From assembly GCA_037367405.1 (NCBI GenBank), contig JAZKJV010001876.1, positions 806,001 through 870,000 of the forward strand: a stretch of 64,000 nt of DNA, written 5' to 3'. The DNA is from Ottelia alismoides. Lineage: Eukaryota > Streptophyta > Magnoliopsida > Alismatales > Hydrocharitaceae. Of the stretch, positions 34,375 through 45,774 are shown in pieces (the stretch's first letter is position 1; each line of letters starts with the position of its first letter). Both the position numbers and the translations under genes were made by a program. The notes beneath the pieces were generated by a model that had not been told where the DNA came from, did not search any database, and saw only the letters and a list, made by a program, of their open reading frames with translations.

Positions 34375-35040
34375 GCTGCCTCCTTGAGTTCGACCTTGGG
34401 CTTGCCCATGTAAAACAAAAATGTCCACTTACGTTTAATTGATAAATTACTCAAAGTGGTTTTGATTAACTCAAATTTATTCAACTACAACGAAGCTGTT
34501 AATTCGAAATTATTAAGCAGATAAATTTGGGCTCTTTCAGAGGATCACAAGGTTCGGGTTCGACTCGGAAACTGGTTCAGCCTCGGATCAGGCTCGTGAG
34601 AGGTTTAAGAAGATCCAAGCCTGGAGGTCTGGTGCCACTTCCCGTTGCTGACATGTGGAAGAACAAGGACTGCTCGATCATCGAGATCGGATGGTGGTTG
34701 TACTAAGTCAGGGGAGAGATGTGGCTGGCTACGGACTGCCCGATCTTTGAAGATCCAACGGTAGCTGTGCTTTGAGCTCTTCATCTCGGTCGCCTTCTAC
34801 GACGGTGATGGTTGTGTCCGGCGACGTCCTCTTAGCTCTGTCACCTTCTAGCATGCTCGGTGAAGATATTCGATCACTCTGGAATACCCGGGTAGCATCG
34901 CGTACGCTTAGTGTAGTAGATGGGCTACCTGGAAGACTCGGGTGATGCTTGGTCGTCGAAGACGAAGTTCGCGAAGGCTGCTCCGATCAGGCTCCGGTAA
35001 TTGATGAGTGATCCTGCAATGTTAGTTCCAAAATAGCTGA
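34375..35040. repeat. LTR debris, part related to B-family LTR
   Basis: No gene. From about 34550 onward it resembles the B LTR in the same strand sense, for example GATCCAACGGTAGC at 34750 and CCTGCAATGTTAG near 35010 against CCTGCAGTGTTAGG at 38298. The start (CTCCTTGAGTTCGACC, 34381) resembles gypsy LTR ends in plus orientation. Confidence 0.4.
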
Positions 35041-36288
35041 AGCTAAACGCACAAAAGTCCGAAAGTCTAAAAATTGCATTACAAAAATATTTTCCTGCAT
35101 TATACATAACAGGAGCATTTTTCGAAGTAATCTAGGCAATTGAACAAGTCCCAATAAAGTCTGAAGATTGGAGCTTAATATAGACATTAACACACTTAGT
35201 TTCAGAGGAACCCACTAAGGACTGGAAATGGGAATATTGCAGGCCATCTTGACTTAATTTTTTAGATTCCATAAGACTGCGTTCATGTGTCAATTCAATA
35301 TGCCTAAATAGAACCCTTCATATCATTCGTACGGCTCTTGAGATAGTAACTTGACTGGAAACATCACACCTAGCACTTAGCTCAACCTAGATGGAATGTT
35401 GAAAAATCAAGGGGTCTATGTCGGGACAATGCAAGGCCTCTTCATCAAGGGTGGCTCAGAAACCATTATTTAAAATTACTGACATCGATACTCTAACCCA
35501 CTTCTTTTGATAACAATGATATCAAAAGACTATAGATGGATTAAAACAATGCTTTGGATGAGGGATGATCTACCGGCGTAACTGTTTTCCAAGATCCCCA
35601 AAAAAGTGGGTGGAACAAAAGACACTATATCCACCGGGGCACAAACAAGAATGCATATACTTTGCAAAGTTAAAGAAAATATCCAAAGAAGCTTTCAACA
35701 ACAAAATTCCATCAATATGAGCTTCAGATAAAGCCTACTTCTTGGTGAAGATCTAGTTACATTGTATGACTTCACATGGGAATGAAGACTACACTGCTCC
35801 ATTCCCACTTCTCTTCCCATTCCTCTAACCTCTTATCCCATTCGATTGTAAAGATCGGAAGCGCCTAACCTTAGAAGGAAATATCTGACTCCACAAGGAT
35901 GATTTAACAAAAGATCAGACACCTTGGTAGTTCAATGGTTTTTTGGGGGGAGAGATAAACAAATTTCATACGCGTTGTTCTATCATTTCAAGGTAGCAAG
36001 AGTATGGAACTGAGAGGATGGTTTTGACCATGCTATGAATTGGACTGAATAATAGAAGTATGGAACCTAAGGTTTGTTGTGTCACAAATCCTAACCTCTA
36101 AGTGGTCCCGAACACACCATTAATCCAAAGGTCTTCACTGAGCTCCAAATTTTGTCATTACTAAGAGAAGTTTAAAAGTAAGAAATTAATCCAAGTTATT
36201 TCCTTTCCTTTTCTTTTCTTTATTTTCTTTTTCATACGCATAGGCATAAGTGTTTTCTAAGGACTAACAAAGGCAAGTACGGGTTGTT
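35041..36288 (+). mobile_element. Gypsy family D, 3' internal region
   Basis: Non-coding 3' end of a plus-strand element. It aligns in long stretches with R (12480-13576), for example GGATGAGGGATGATCT (35573) against GGATGAGGGAAGGATCT (12836), and with A2 near its LTR. It ends in GTGTTTTCTAAGGACTAACAAAGG and a degraded polypurine tract before the LTR at 36289. No ORF of note. Confidence 0.65.
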
Positions 36289-36918
36289 TGATGAATCTCC
36301 ATTTCATCACCTTCACTCTTTCATTTTGGCCTTTAAACCCTAGTTGATTACATGAATATATCACTAATGTGTCAAAATAAACACTCATTAATTCTTGTCA
36401 AATACCGTATAAAATATTGTACATTTATTGTATTCATTGCCAAAATGAAAAAATAAAGGAAAGAAAAGAAAAAAAGAGAGATGTGTCAAGGACATTGAAG
36501 TGACCCAAACCCCCAAGACTCAATCATCATAATGACTTAGTCGACAAGGAATGAAGTAGGAGGAGATAGGGCAGCTAATTGTACAAAAAACATAGACAGA
36601 TCTCTCTACAAAATAGGCTAATAATTCATTTTCAGGCACCTTTTACTTTCCTTTTTTTATCCCTATAATAAAGAAACTTTTTACATTAAAGTTATAGATA
36701 ATAATACGTATAAAAATACAAAAACTTATTTCACACAAAAATAATAAAAATGTAAAAGTTATATTCTAAATAAGATTCCAAAATATCAGCTTCCTAAACC
36801 CATATCTCTCAAATAAAAAATCAAAATATATCACCTTTTATTCTGTATAAATTTCAATAAGTTATTTAATAAAGATGGTTTCATATTTTTTGGGTTTAGG
36901 TATGAAAGTTAGGTTTTG

Positions 36919-36923
36919 GACCC
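36919..36923. repeat. Target-site duplication of element B (GACCC), left
   Basis: GACCC directly before TGACGAGCC; identical copy at 45770-45774. Confidence 0.95.
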
Positions 36924-39868
36924 TGACGAGCCGCAAAATCGACCCCTTAATAATGTGTTTTTAGCACATGGAATCGTCATCGTAGTCGGGCCGATTCGGG
37001 TCGTCAAAGAGATCACCTCATTTAAATATGCCATAATGAATCGAAATGAGGTGATCGTTATTTATTTTTACTTGGCAAGATACCAAGGTCGAACTCAGGG
37101 ACACGAGCCTCTCTCGTATTGATCGGATTTAAGTGTGTTTAACTAAGTGTAGAATTAAAGGTATATAGGTCAAAATATGCAAAGACAATGCAATTAAAAT
37201 AAACATGCATTTTTATTTAAACATTTTTATCATGCAAATAGATGCCATGCAAAGTGAATGGTATGCCCAAAATAATAGTTACTTGAGCCATAAGAAAATT
37301 TCAAATAGATCTGAGTTGAAGTGAAGAAGCACTCTACAATCATAAAGCAAGTAGGCATGATAAATAAGAAAATCAAGACACTTAAATAATAAAATAATAC
37401 ATCACGGTTTATAGTGTCAAATTTAAAATTTAAGCATGCCATAATAAAGAGGACGAGAAGAGCTTCAAAACGAAACTGAAATCAACTCGATTGGACAAAC
37501 GTAGCTCAAGATATTCAACAAAGAAAGCAAGGGCATAAATGAAAGAAAACATGAAAGGATAACTACAAAAAGGTCCCTGGAAAGGACTGAAATGCAATAA
37601 AAATAAAGTACGGGGCCTTCCCTGTAAATATTCCATATGCGCGGGGACCTATTTGCAAATTTGAAGAAGTTCGTGGGCTGCTCTGCAATTTACCCATACG
37701 CGCACGTGCCAGGCACGTGCCATCCAGGTTCAGAGGAAGGCTTGGCAGAGGCTCGGAGATGCTTCGGCTTGGCTCGTATATCAGGCTCGGGCTGCTGCAG
37801 GTTCGGCAATAGGTTCGGGCGTGGCACGGTGTAGCCAAGCTTGTAGGTTCGGAGACGGAGGCTCGGGCGTGCTCTGGTGATGCCACGTGTCTGCATCGCT
37901 GTCCATTGGATCGATCAGATCCAACAGCTGAAGGAGTCGATGACGTGGCCGCATAGTGGTCGTTGGATCAGGCGCATCCAACGGCATCTGGAATACGTCG
38001 ATGTGACTTCATCACAGCCGTTGGATGGTCACTGGGGTTGGGCCATCCAACGGTCACTGTACTTCGTCCTCGGGCTTCAGCTGGCGGCGTGTTCTGGTCT
38101 CCGGCGAAGGCCTTCCTCCTCCGCCGCTCTGTCCTGGCTCCAGTGGTGCTCGCCCGAGGCTTCTGAAGGTCGGTCGACGAAGCTCGGAGCTCGGGCGAGA
38201 CTATGGAAGCTCTGGAGAGGGTCTTCGAGTCGCTGATGTCAAGGACGGTGGTGACGAAGATATGTCCGGCGAAGCTCCGACCAGTGCGAATTTGAGGACC
38301 TGCAGTGTTAGGACGAATAGCCGAAGCAGAAGAGAATATGTGCGTGCGTGTATGGAAATGGGAGCTCGTCGAGGCGAAGAATGTGGAGGAGCTCGGGGCT
38401 CCTCCGCCGTGAGGGCGGAGGAGATGGGTCGGTTGTGGAGAGATATGGAGGAAAGAGAAGGAGGACGTCGGAGATGAGCGCGAGGAAGGGGGTTGTGTGG
38501 TGGAGTTTGGGATGTGATTAATGGAGTGAGAGGACGAGTAAAGCGGGCTAGAAAAGTAATGGAAATTAACGAAAAATACAGAAGAAGAAGAAAGAGAACT
38601 TACCTGATCGGAGGCGGAGCGGAGCTTGGGCTGGGGGTTCCAGAGGGTCCCCGGGTCTTCGCTGAACTCCGGCAGCGACTCGGAGCAGCTCGAGCGGACG
38701 CGGTTGCGCCGCGACGACGCCGATGACGGCGGCGGGTCTCACCGGGGGAGACAGTTGTCTTCGCTCAATCCTACCGCCTCCCCCTGTCACAGGGAGGCGG
38801 AGGAGGGCTGGGCTGCTCCCCGCGTAAAGATGGACGCCTGAATCGAAGTGGGGGGCGGTGTATTTAAAGGAGAAGCCGGCGGTGCAGGTGGTGTAGGACG
38901 TGGGTTTGGAGGGCGTGCATGGAGCGAATGAGAGGGGTTAGTGGGTTACTTAGTCACTGGCGAGGTTCATGGGTGAGTGGAGAAGACCTTGGAGCGGTTG
39001 GCGAGAGGAGGTGGTCACTGGAATGGCGGGGGAAAAAGAAGAGGGGAGAGTGGTGCGCAAGTCAGATCGTGGGAGAGAGAGAGGGCTCCGGAGGTAGACG
39101 ACGGAGATCAACCGTTGGATCTGGGGATCCAACGGCGGATCTTTGGGCGCGAACGAGCGGATAAGATCAAATCTAAAGCGGTGTGATCGGAGGCCCACGA
39201 TTCGGCCACGTGTCGCGCTGCGGAGTAAGCGTTGGCGGAAGGTCGTGATGAAGTCTAAGGCTTGATCTGAAGGGTAAGATTTAAACGATTGTAGACGGTG
39301 GAGATCAAGACCTCATGTGCGCGATCGAATGGCTAAAAAGGCGACACGTGGCGTGCTCTGCGTGAGGCGCGAAAATGCGGTGCGGATTAGGTGAGGATCT
39401 GATCGAATGGTTGAGGGGAGAGCGGGAGTGGAGATGACTGAGCCGTTGGATCAGAGGAGGATCCAACGGCTGAGGATGCGAGCGGCTGGAACAAGGAGGG
39501 CGGGCCACGTGGTGCTTCCAGAATGGGCCACGTGGCCCAATCAGGTTATTCAGATAGTATTTTTAGTTTTTGAGGGCTTATTTGATCGAATTTGAAAAAA
39601 CTCAAAACATGAAAGTTGTAGATCTTGACGAGATCTACAAGTTTCATGTTGACAAAAACTCGAAAAGAGATCAAACAAGGGCCCGAAATATTTTTGAAGG
39701 TATTTTTAAGTCTAAAAATACCACGAATTTTTGTTTTGTCAATTTTTTGTGGTTTTTAATTTATTTAGGACTCTGTTAATTATGAGACATTAACAGGGAT
39801 TTATTGACAAACTTTTAAGCAAGGGGGTTAATTATGGAGAATAAAGATGATGAAACTGAGGTTCATCA
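36924..39868 (-). repeat. Element B 3' LTR
   Basis: On the minus strand it runs TGATGAACC to GGCTCGTCA. It holds a 45-bp palindrome (39606-39650), G-box/ABRE motifs (39207, 39345, 39506, 39529), five paired CCGTTGGAT/ATCCAACGG palindromes, a TATA-like box (38861-38868) and a perfect splice donor CAG/GTAAGT (GT complement at 38602-38603). Its many small frames are compositional and recur in the other LTR. Confidence 0.93.
38602..38868 (-). promoter_or_regulatory. B LTR core promoter, GC-rich leader and 5' splice site
   Basis: Minus strand: TTTAAATA (38861-38868) as TATA box, then a very GC-rich leader of about 255 nt, then CAG/GTAAGT, the ideal plant donor, followed by AT-rich sequence. The other LTR has TATA at 44762-44769 and the donor at 44504-44505. 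Confidence 0.6.
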
Positions 39869-39881
39869 CCCCCCTATACTT
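39869..39881 (-). other. Polypurine tract of element B
   Basis: Minus strand AAGTATAGGGGGG directly followed by the LTR start TGATGAACC. Confidence 0.85.
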
Positions 39882-40246
39882 AAATTATGCTCGTCCTCGA
39901 GCATCAAAAAGAATGACTACGTTGGATTAACCCCCTTGTGCATGTGAATACAGGATCCAATCTGATCAAGTCGACTCGGCTTCAGAGATCCAAAATTTTA
40001 GAGTTCAACCCAGCCTTAATCAAGAGGCTTCCAATTCCTCTACTTCTCTAGACTCTCTCTGATGTACATATAAACTAAAGGATATGAGTTTAGTGTTGAC
40101 TGCAATTCTGAGAGTAGAGTCAAGTCTTCACCCAAACTCTTGGTCCGAGAAAATCTCCTAAGGACCCAATCCTCAGCACTAGGGAATAAATCAAATCTTG
40201 CATTCAGTCCACCTTCTCTTTAGTTTGTCAGACTTAGAAAATGTAG

Positions 40247-40546
40247 ATGGCAGGCCAGAAATGGAGGGCATGGGATTGTGTCAATTCTTCTCTCCCTCTC
40301 ATTGGAACAAGGATTCTCTCTAGTGCCTTTTACGCAACACATTTTTTTGGTGTTGATCAGTGCGTCCGTCAAGAGAAGTTGGAGCCGTCTGCACTTGTTT
40401 TCCTGGGAGTACACCGGGGTGTGTCTTTTTTGAGTACCTATCGTACCTTCGACACCCAGACTTGTAGCATTTACGATGCAGAGCCCTTTTTTGGTGCAAG
40501 CCCGACTCCTGGTCCTAATAGCGGTGGTCCAAGTGGACACTTTTGA
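40247..40546 (+). pseudogene. Possible Copia integrase-to-RT linker fragment inside B, antisense to B
   Basis: A plus-strand frame of 99 codons includes FFGVDQCVRQEKLEPSALVF and LGVHRGV, then YDAEPFF. Plant Copia integrases end with a similar series: V-F-G-C-x-C-F-V, K-L-(E/D)-P-R-A-L-K-C-V-F-L-G-Y, then E-P-F-F. Order and spacing fit, but several expected residues are missing. It lies opposite to B's own orientation and has no Copia LTR nearby. It could be a captured fragment or chance; I think capture more likely. Confidence 0.4.
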
Positions 40547-40559
40547 AATGGTTGGGAGC

Positions 40560-41470
40560 GCTCGCCTTTGGTGGAAGCTCTTTTATATTTGACTTTGTGG
40601 AATGAGAGCTTTTCTTTGAAATTTCATTGACTTGTATAATTTTTGGCTAGCTCCACTGCTTTTACCAAGAGTTGGCGCACACTGATCAACAATTTTTTAT
40701 TTATATCACACCCAGGCACTTAGGTCAATGTCAAGAGATTAGTATAAGAATCAAGTTCCCATACTGGCTAATATTGCTGACACTCAGGTTTCCTGAAGCC
40801 TCCAAAGATTTTATCCCATCCTCGAACATCATTAGATCAAATCCAAACTTGACTTCCTCATCCCAATCCCTCAGGTGAAAAATCAACTCATCTCAATCAA
40901 AACCGCAGTCGTGCATGTGATGTGCTGATCATATTCTCTTTTGTCTGAGACTAAGCATGGAATATAGCATGCAAATCTAGAGACCTAGGGGAATGTGGAT
41001 GATTAAGTCTAAGACCCTGATGGTTAAGGCTGGTTTAACCGCAAATCTCAAAGACCTCAAAAAGCTAAGTCTCCTTGAATACTTCAGATCCTGGGTGAAA
41101 GTGTAAGAGGTTTAATCCAACTTCTTCATTCAAAAATACACTTTTTTTTCAAATTTTGCAATTTTTATGGATTTTAGTTTTTAAAGTCAAAACACAGGTT
41201 AGACTCAACTTTCCTTGATAAAAGATTTTCAAAACCATGTCACACGAATAAAGAATTTTCAAAACATTTTTCAAAAAGATTTTTCAAAACAAGAAAAACT
41301 CATTTTTCAAATCATTTTCGAAAATATTTTTATCAAAATAGTGTAACATAGTTAGAAAAGCCGTGAAATCTTTTGAGTTCTCTTAGTCCAACAAATTTTA
41401 CCTTAGCCAAAAAGTTTTTTTAATTTTTCAAAATTTTTAGATATTAGCTAAAGTAAATAAATTGTATGTA
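40560..41470. other. B internal region, no gene seen
   Basis: AT-rich, including a stretch of TTTTCAAAA-type repeats at 41220-41340. No recognisable coding capacity on either strand. Confidence 0.45.
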
Positions 41471-41476
41471 CGGTAT

Positions 41477-41698
41477 ACCCCCCTATCCTTAAACTTTGCT
41501 ATGTCCTCATAGCACTAGATGTTACGAGTCCATAGGTCCATTTAAAAATAGAAGAATATACGGGAGATAAGAGGGACTCCCCCCTATACTTAGGTTAGAA
41601 ATAACCTAAGTATAAAGGCAAGAAAAGATGAGTGGAGAAAATCACGGGGATTTGGGTCCCCCCTATACTTAGGCTGAGATTAGCCTAAGTATAAAGAT
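41477..41698 (-). repeat. Hairpin/G-run array in element B
   Basis: Two full hairpins, 41579-41617 (stem CTTAGGTTA/TAACCTAAG) and 41658-41695 (stem CTTAGGCT/AGCCTAAG), and one half unit at 41477-41495. In the minus (element) sense each stem is followed by GGGGG. The array lies about 1.7 kb upstream of the true polypurine tract, as in R. Confidence 0.85.
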
Positions 41699-41699
41699 G

Positions 41700-42805
41700 G
41701 AGATTGATGTTGGAAGAGACCCAAGGTGAATGAAGAAGAGGGATGGATTTACAAGTGAGCGGTTTTGAATCTTGGAGATGAAATGGAGTGACTACGGTTT
41801 TGGGGTTGTGTGTCGCTACAAATATGGCTCAATCAAGCAAGCAAACCCTTAGTTTCACCAACTCACACATGAAACCAACCAATGTTGGTTGATTATCTTG
41901 TCGGTTTTATTGGTGATAAAACGTTAGATAATTACGCGGAGAAAAATATGAAATAAAAACCAACGCGTAACTGAGGGTGTTGCTCTCCCAAAACCGAATT
42001 TTACTCCATTTTGGGTTGACTTGCAATTAACAGTCCCAATTTTATTTTGAGTTATCACTGAATTAAGGTTAGCACAAAATCAAGAAGTCATCGTCTACCG
42101 TTCATTCCATTTTCCATTAATCCTAGGTGATCAAGCTAGGAAATGAAAGCCGAGAAAAACATGTATTCAAAGAAACCGCGATCGAAGCTAAGCGATAAAT
42201 CATGCAGTGATTTGACGATAAAAGCCGCGAAAACAAACTGGGGCCGTTTTGAAAACTCAAATCCAACATGCATGCAAGTCGAAAAAGCCGCACCTAATCA
42301 TGCATCTATTAGCGGTGATTGATCTTCATTAATTTTAGCTAAGTGATGCGAGATTAAGTGCGTCTATATTCAAAGTGTGTCCTACCTACGATCAAGCACA
42401 AGAAAATATGAAAATTGAGCTCGGAGAGCCGTGTGCCTATCCTAGGTCGACACTCAAGTGGGGACGATCCCCACACAACCACATTTGTCCGATTACATTC
42501 GCGAGTCTTCAATCGAAGACCGCTGTAAACGACGAGTTTATTAAAAACAAAATGCAACAAAAATGCGAGACATTTTTTTTCTTTTCTTCCTCCTTTGCTC
42601 CAAGTATGCTCCTGCGGCTCCTCGCAGCGGGGAACGTCCTGCTCCTCGCCTCCTTGATCCATCAAGGGCCCTGCCACAGAAACAATCGTTAGATACCAAA
42701 TAAGAAAGAAAAATTTTATATGCAAAATATGTAGTTAATTGACCTATAAAAAGGAACACTAAATTAAACACACAAAAATCCAAAAAATAAAAGAAATGAG
42801 TCGTG
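41700..42805 (-). other. Element B leader
   Basis: Non-coding sequence next to the primer site, similar in patches to the A1 leader (2030-3200). Small frames at 42354-42936 straddle the primer site and LTR edge and are not genes. Confidence 0.55.
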
Positions 42806-42823
42806 TCCCCGGTAACGGCGCCA
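42806..42823 (-). other. Primer binding site (tRNA-Asp), element B
   Basis: Minus strand TGGCGCCGTTACCGGGGA, 17 of 18 to the tRNA-Asp site, two bases from the LTR end at 42826. Confidence 0.93.
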
Positions 42824-42825
42824 TT

Positions 42826-45769
42826 TGACGAGCCGCAAAATCGACCCCTTAATAATGTGTTTTTAGCACATGGAATCGTCATCGTAGTCGGGCCGATTCG
42901 GGTCGTCAAAGAGATCACCTCATTTAAATATGCCATAATGAATCGAAATGAGGTGATCGTTATTTATTTTTACTTGGCAAGATACCAAGGTCGAACTCAG
43001 GGACACGAGCCTCTCTCGTATTGATCGGATTTAAGTGTGTTTAACTAAGTGTAGAATTAAAGGTATATAGGTCAAAATATGCAAAGACAATGCAATTAAA
43101 ATAAACATGCATTTTTATTTAAACATTTTTATCATGCAAATAGATGCCATGCAAAGTGAATGGTATGCCCAAAATAATAGTTACTTGAGCCATAAGAAAA
43201 TTTCAAATAGATCTGAGTTGAAGTGAAGAAGCACTCTACAATCATAAAGCAAGTAGGCATGATAAATAAGAAAATCAAGACACTTAAATAATAAAATAAT
43301 ACATCATGGTTTATAGTGTCAAATTTAAAATTTAAGCATGCCATAATAAAGAGGACGAGAAGAGCTTCAAAACGAAACTGAAATCAACTCGATTGGACAA
43401 ACGTAGCTCAAGATATTCAACAAAGAAAGCAAGGGCATAACTGAAAGAAAACATGAAAGGATAACTACAAAAAGGTCCCTGGAAAGGACTGAAATGCAAT
43501 AAAAATAAAGTACGGGGCCTTCCCTGTAAATATTCCATATGCGCGGGGACCTATTTGCAAATTTGAAGAAGTTCGTGGGCTGCTCTGCAATTTACCCATA
43601 CGCGCACGTGCCAGGCACGTGCCATCCAGGTTCAGAGGAAGGCTTGGCAGAGGCTCGGAGATGCTTCGGCTTGGCTCGTATATCAGGCTCGGGCTGCTGC
43701 AGGTTCGGCAATAGGTTCGGGCGTGGCACGGTGTAGCCAAGCCTGTAGGTTCGGAGACGGAGGCTCGGGCGTGCTCTGGTGATGCCACGTGTCTGCATCA
43801 CTGTCCATTGGATCGATCAGATCCAACAGCTGAAGGAGTCGATGACGTGGCCGCATAGTGGCCGTTGGATCAGGCGCATCCAACGGCATCTGGAATACGT
43901 CGATGTGACTTCATCACAGCCGTTGGATGGTCACTGGGGTTGGGCCATACAACGGTCACTGTACTTCGTCCTCGGGCTTCAGCTGGCGGCGTGTTCTGGT
44001 CTCCGGCGAAGGCCTTCCTCCTCCGCCGCTCTGTCCTGGCTCCAGTGGTGCTCGCCCGAGGCTTCTGAAGGTCGGTCGACGAAGCTCGGAGCTCGGGCGA
44101 GACTATGGAAGCTCTGGAGAGGGTCTTCGAGTCGCTGATGTCAAGGATGGTGGTGACGAAGATATGTCCGGCGAAGCTCCGACCAGTGCGAATTTGAGGA
44201 CCTGCAGTGTTAGGACGAATAGCCGAAGCAGAAGAGAATACGTGCGTGCGTGTATGGAAATGGGAGCTCGTCGAGGCGAAGAATGTGGAGGAGCTCGGGG
44301 CTCCTCCGCCGTAAGGGCGGAGGAGATGGGTCGGTTGTGGAGAGATATGGAGGAAAGAGAAGGAGGACGTCAGAGATGAGCGCGAGGAAGGGGGTTGTGT
44401 GGTGGAGTTTGGGATGTGATTAATGGAGTGAGAGGACGAGTAAAGCGGGCTAGAAAAGTAATGGAAATTAACGAAAAATACAGAAGAAGAAGAAAGAGAA
44501 CTTACCTGATCGGAGGCGGAGCGGAGCTTGGGCTGGGGGTTCCAGAGGGTCCCCGGGTCTTCGCTGAACTCCGGCAGCGACTCGGAGCAGCTCGAGCGGA
44601 CGCGGTTGCGCCGCGACGACGCCGATGATGGCGGCGGGTCTCACCGGGGGAGACAGTCATCTTCGCTCAATCCTACCGCCTCCCCCTGTCACAGGGAGGC
44701 GGAGGAGGGCTGGGCTGCTCCCCGCGTAAAGATGGACGCCTGAATCGATGTGGGGGCGGTGTATTTAAAGGAGAAGCCGGCGGTGCAGGTGGTGTAGGAC
44801 GTGGGTTTGGAGGGCGTGCATGGAGCGAATGAGAGGGGTTAGTGGGTTACTTAGTCGCTGGCGAGGTTCATGGGTGAGTGGAGAAGACCTTGGAGCGGTT
44901 GGCGAGAGGAGGTGGTCACTGGAATGGTGGGGGAAAAAGAAGAGGGGAGAGTGGTGCGCAAGTCAGATCGTGGGAGAGAGAGAGGGCTCCGGAGGTAGAC
45001 GACGGAGATCAACCGTTGGATCTGGGGATCCAACGGCGGATCTTTGGGCGCGAACGAGCGGATAAGATCAAATCTAAAGCGGCGTGATCGGAGGCCCACG
45101 ATTCGGCCACGTGTCGCGCTGCGGAGTAAGCGTTGGCGGACGGTCGTGATGAAGTCTAAGGCTTGATCTGAAGGGTAAGATTTAAACGATTGTAGACGGT
45201 GGAGATCAAGACCTCATGTGCGCGATCGAATGGCTAAAAAGGCGACACGTGGCGTGCTCTGCGTGAGGCGCGAAAATGCGGTGCGGATTAGGTGAGGATC
45301 TGATCGAATGGTTGAGGGGAGAGCGGGAGTGGAGATGACTGAGCCGTTGGATCAGAGGAGGATCCAACGGCTGAGGATGCGAGCGGCTGGAACAAGGAGG
45401 GCGGGCCACGTGGTGCTTCCAGAATGGGCCACGTGGCCCAATCAGGTTATTCAGATAGTAGTTTTAGTTTTTGAGGGCTTATTTGATCGAATTTGAAAAA
45501 ACTCAAAACATGAAAGTTGTAGATCTTGACGAGATCTACAAGTTTCATGTTGACAAAAACTCGAAAAGAGATCAAGCAAGGGCCCGAAATATTTTTGAAG
45601 GTATTTTTAAGTCTAAAAATACCACGAATTTTTGTTTTGTCAATTTTTTGTGGTTTTTAATTTATTTAGGACTCTGTTAATTATGAGACATTAACAGGGA
45701 TTTATTGACAAACTTTTAAGCAAGGGGGTTAATTATGGAGAATAAAGATGATGAAACTGAGGTTCATCA
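42826..45769 (-). repeat. Element B 5' LTR
   Basis: 2944 bp, near-identical to 36924-39868. Regulatory motifs are kept except for a base change turning ATCCAACGG into ATACAACGG near 43950. Confidence 0.93.
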
Positions 45770-45774
45770 GACCC
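45770..45774. repeat. Target-site duplication of element B (GACCC), right
   Basis: GACCC directly after the LTR terminus GGTTCATCA. Confidence 0.95.

Larger units (their letters stand above)
36924..45769 (-). mobile_element. Element B: complete young non-autonomous gypsy-type LTR retrotransposon
   Basis: 8846 bp, minus orientation. The 5' LTR is 42826-45769 (2944 bp), the 3' LTR 36924-39868 (2945 bp), and the internal region 39869-42825 (2957 bp). A tRNA-Asp primer site is at 42806-42823, a polypurine tract at 39869-39881 and a perfect 5-bp target duplication outside. I count about 21 substitutions and one indel between the LTRs (about 0.7%), mostly transitions. The internal region holds no recognisable minus-strand gag-pol. 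It does hold leader homology to A1, a hairpin array, and a plus-strand Copia-like fragment. Structure matches a large retrotransposon derivative dependent on proteins supplied by another element. Confidence 0.95.

Noticed and set aside
37877..38477. Open frames of 119 and 150 codons in the B LTRs (also 43779-44379)
   Set aside because: They lie antisense to B transcription in the GC-rich transcribed part of the LTR, have no recognisable domain, and recur only because the LTR is duplicated.
36924..45769. Segmental duplication explanation for the 2.9-kb direct repeats
   Set aside because: Terminal inverted repeats, primer site, polypurine tract and GACCC target duplication all fit an LTR retrotransposon.
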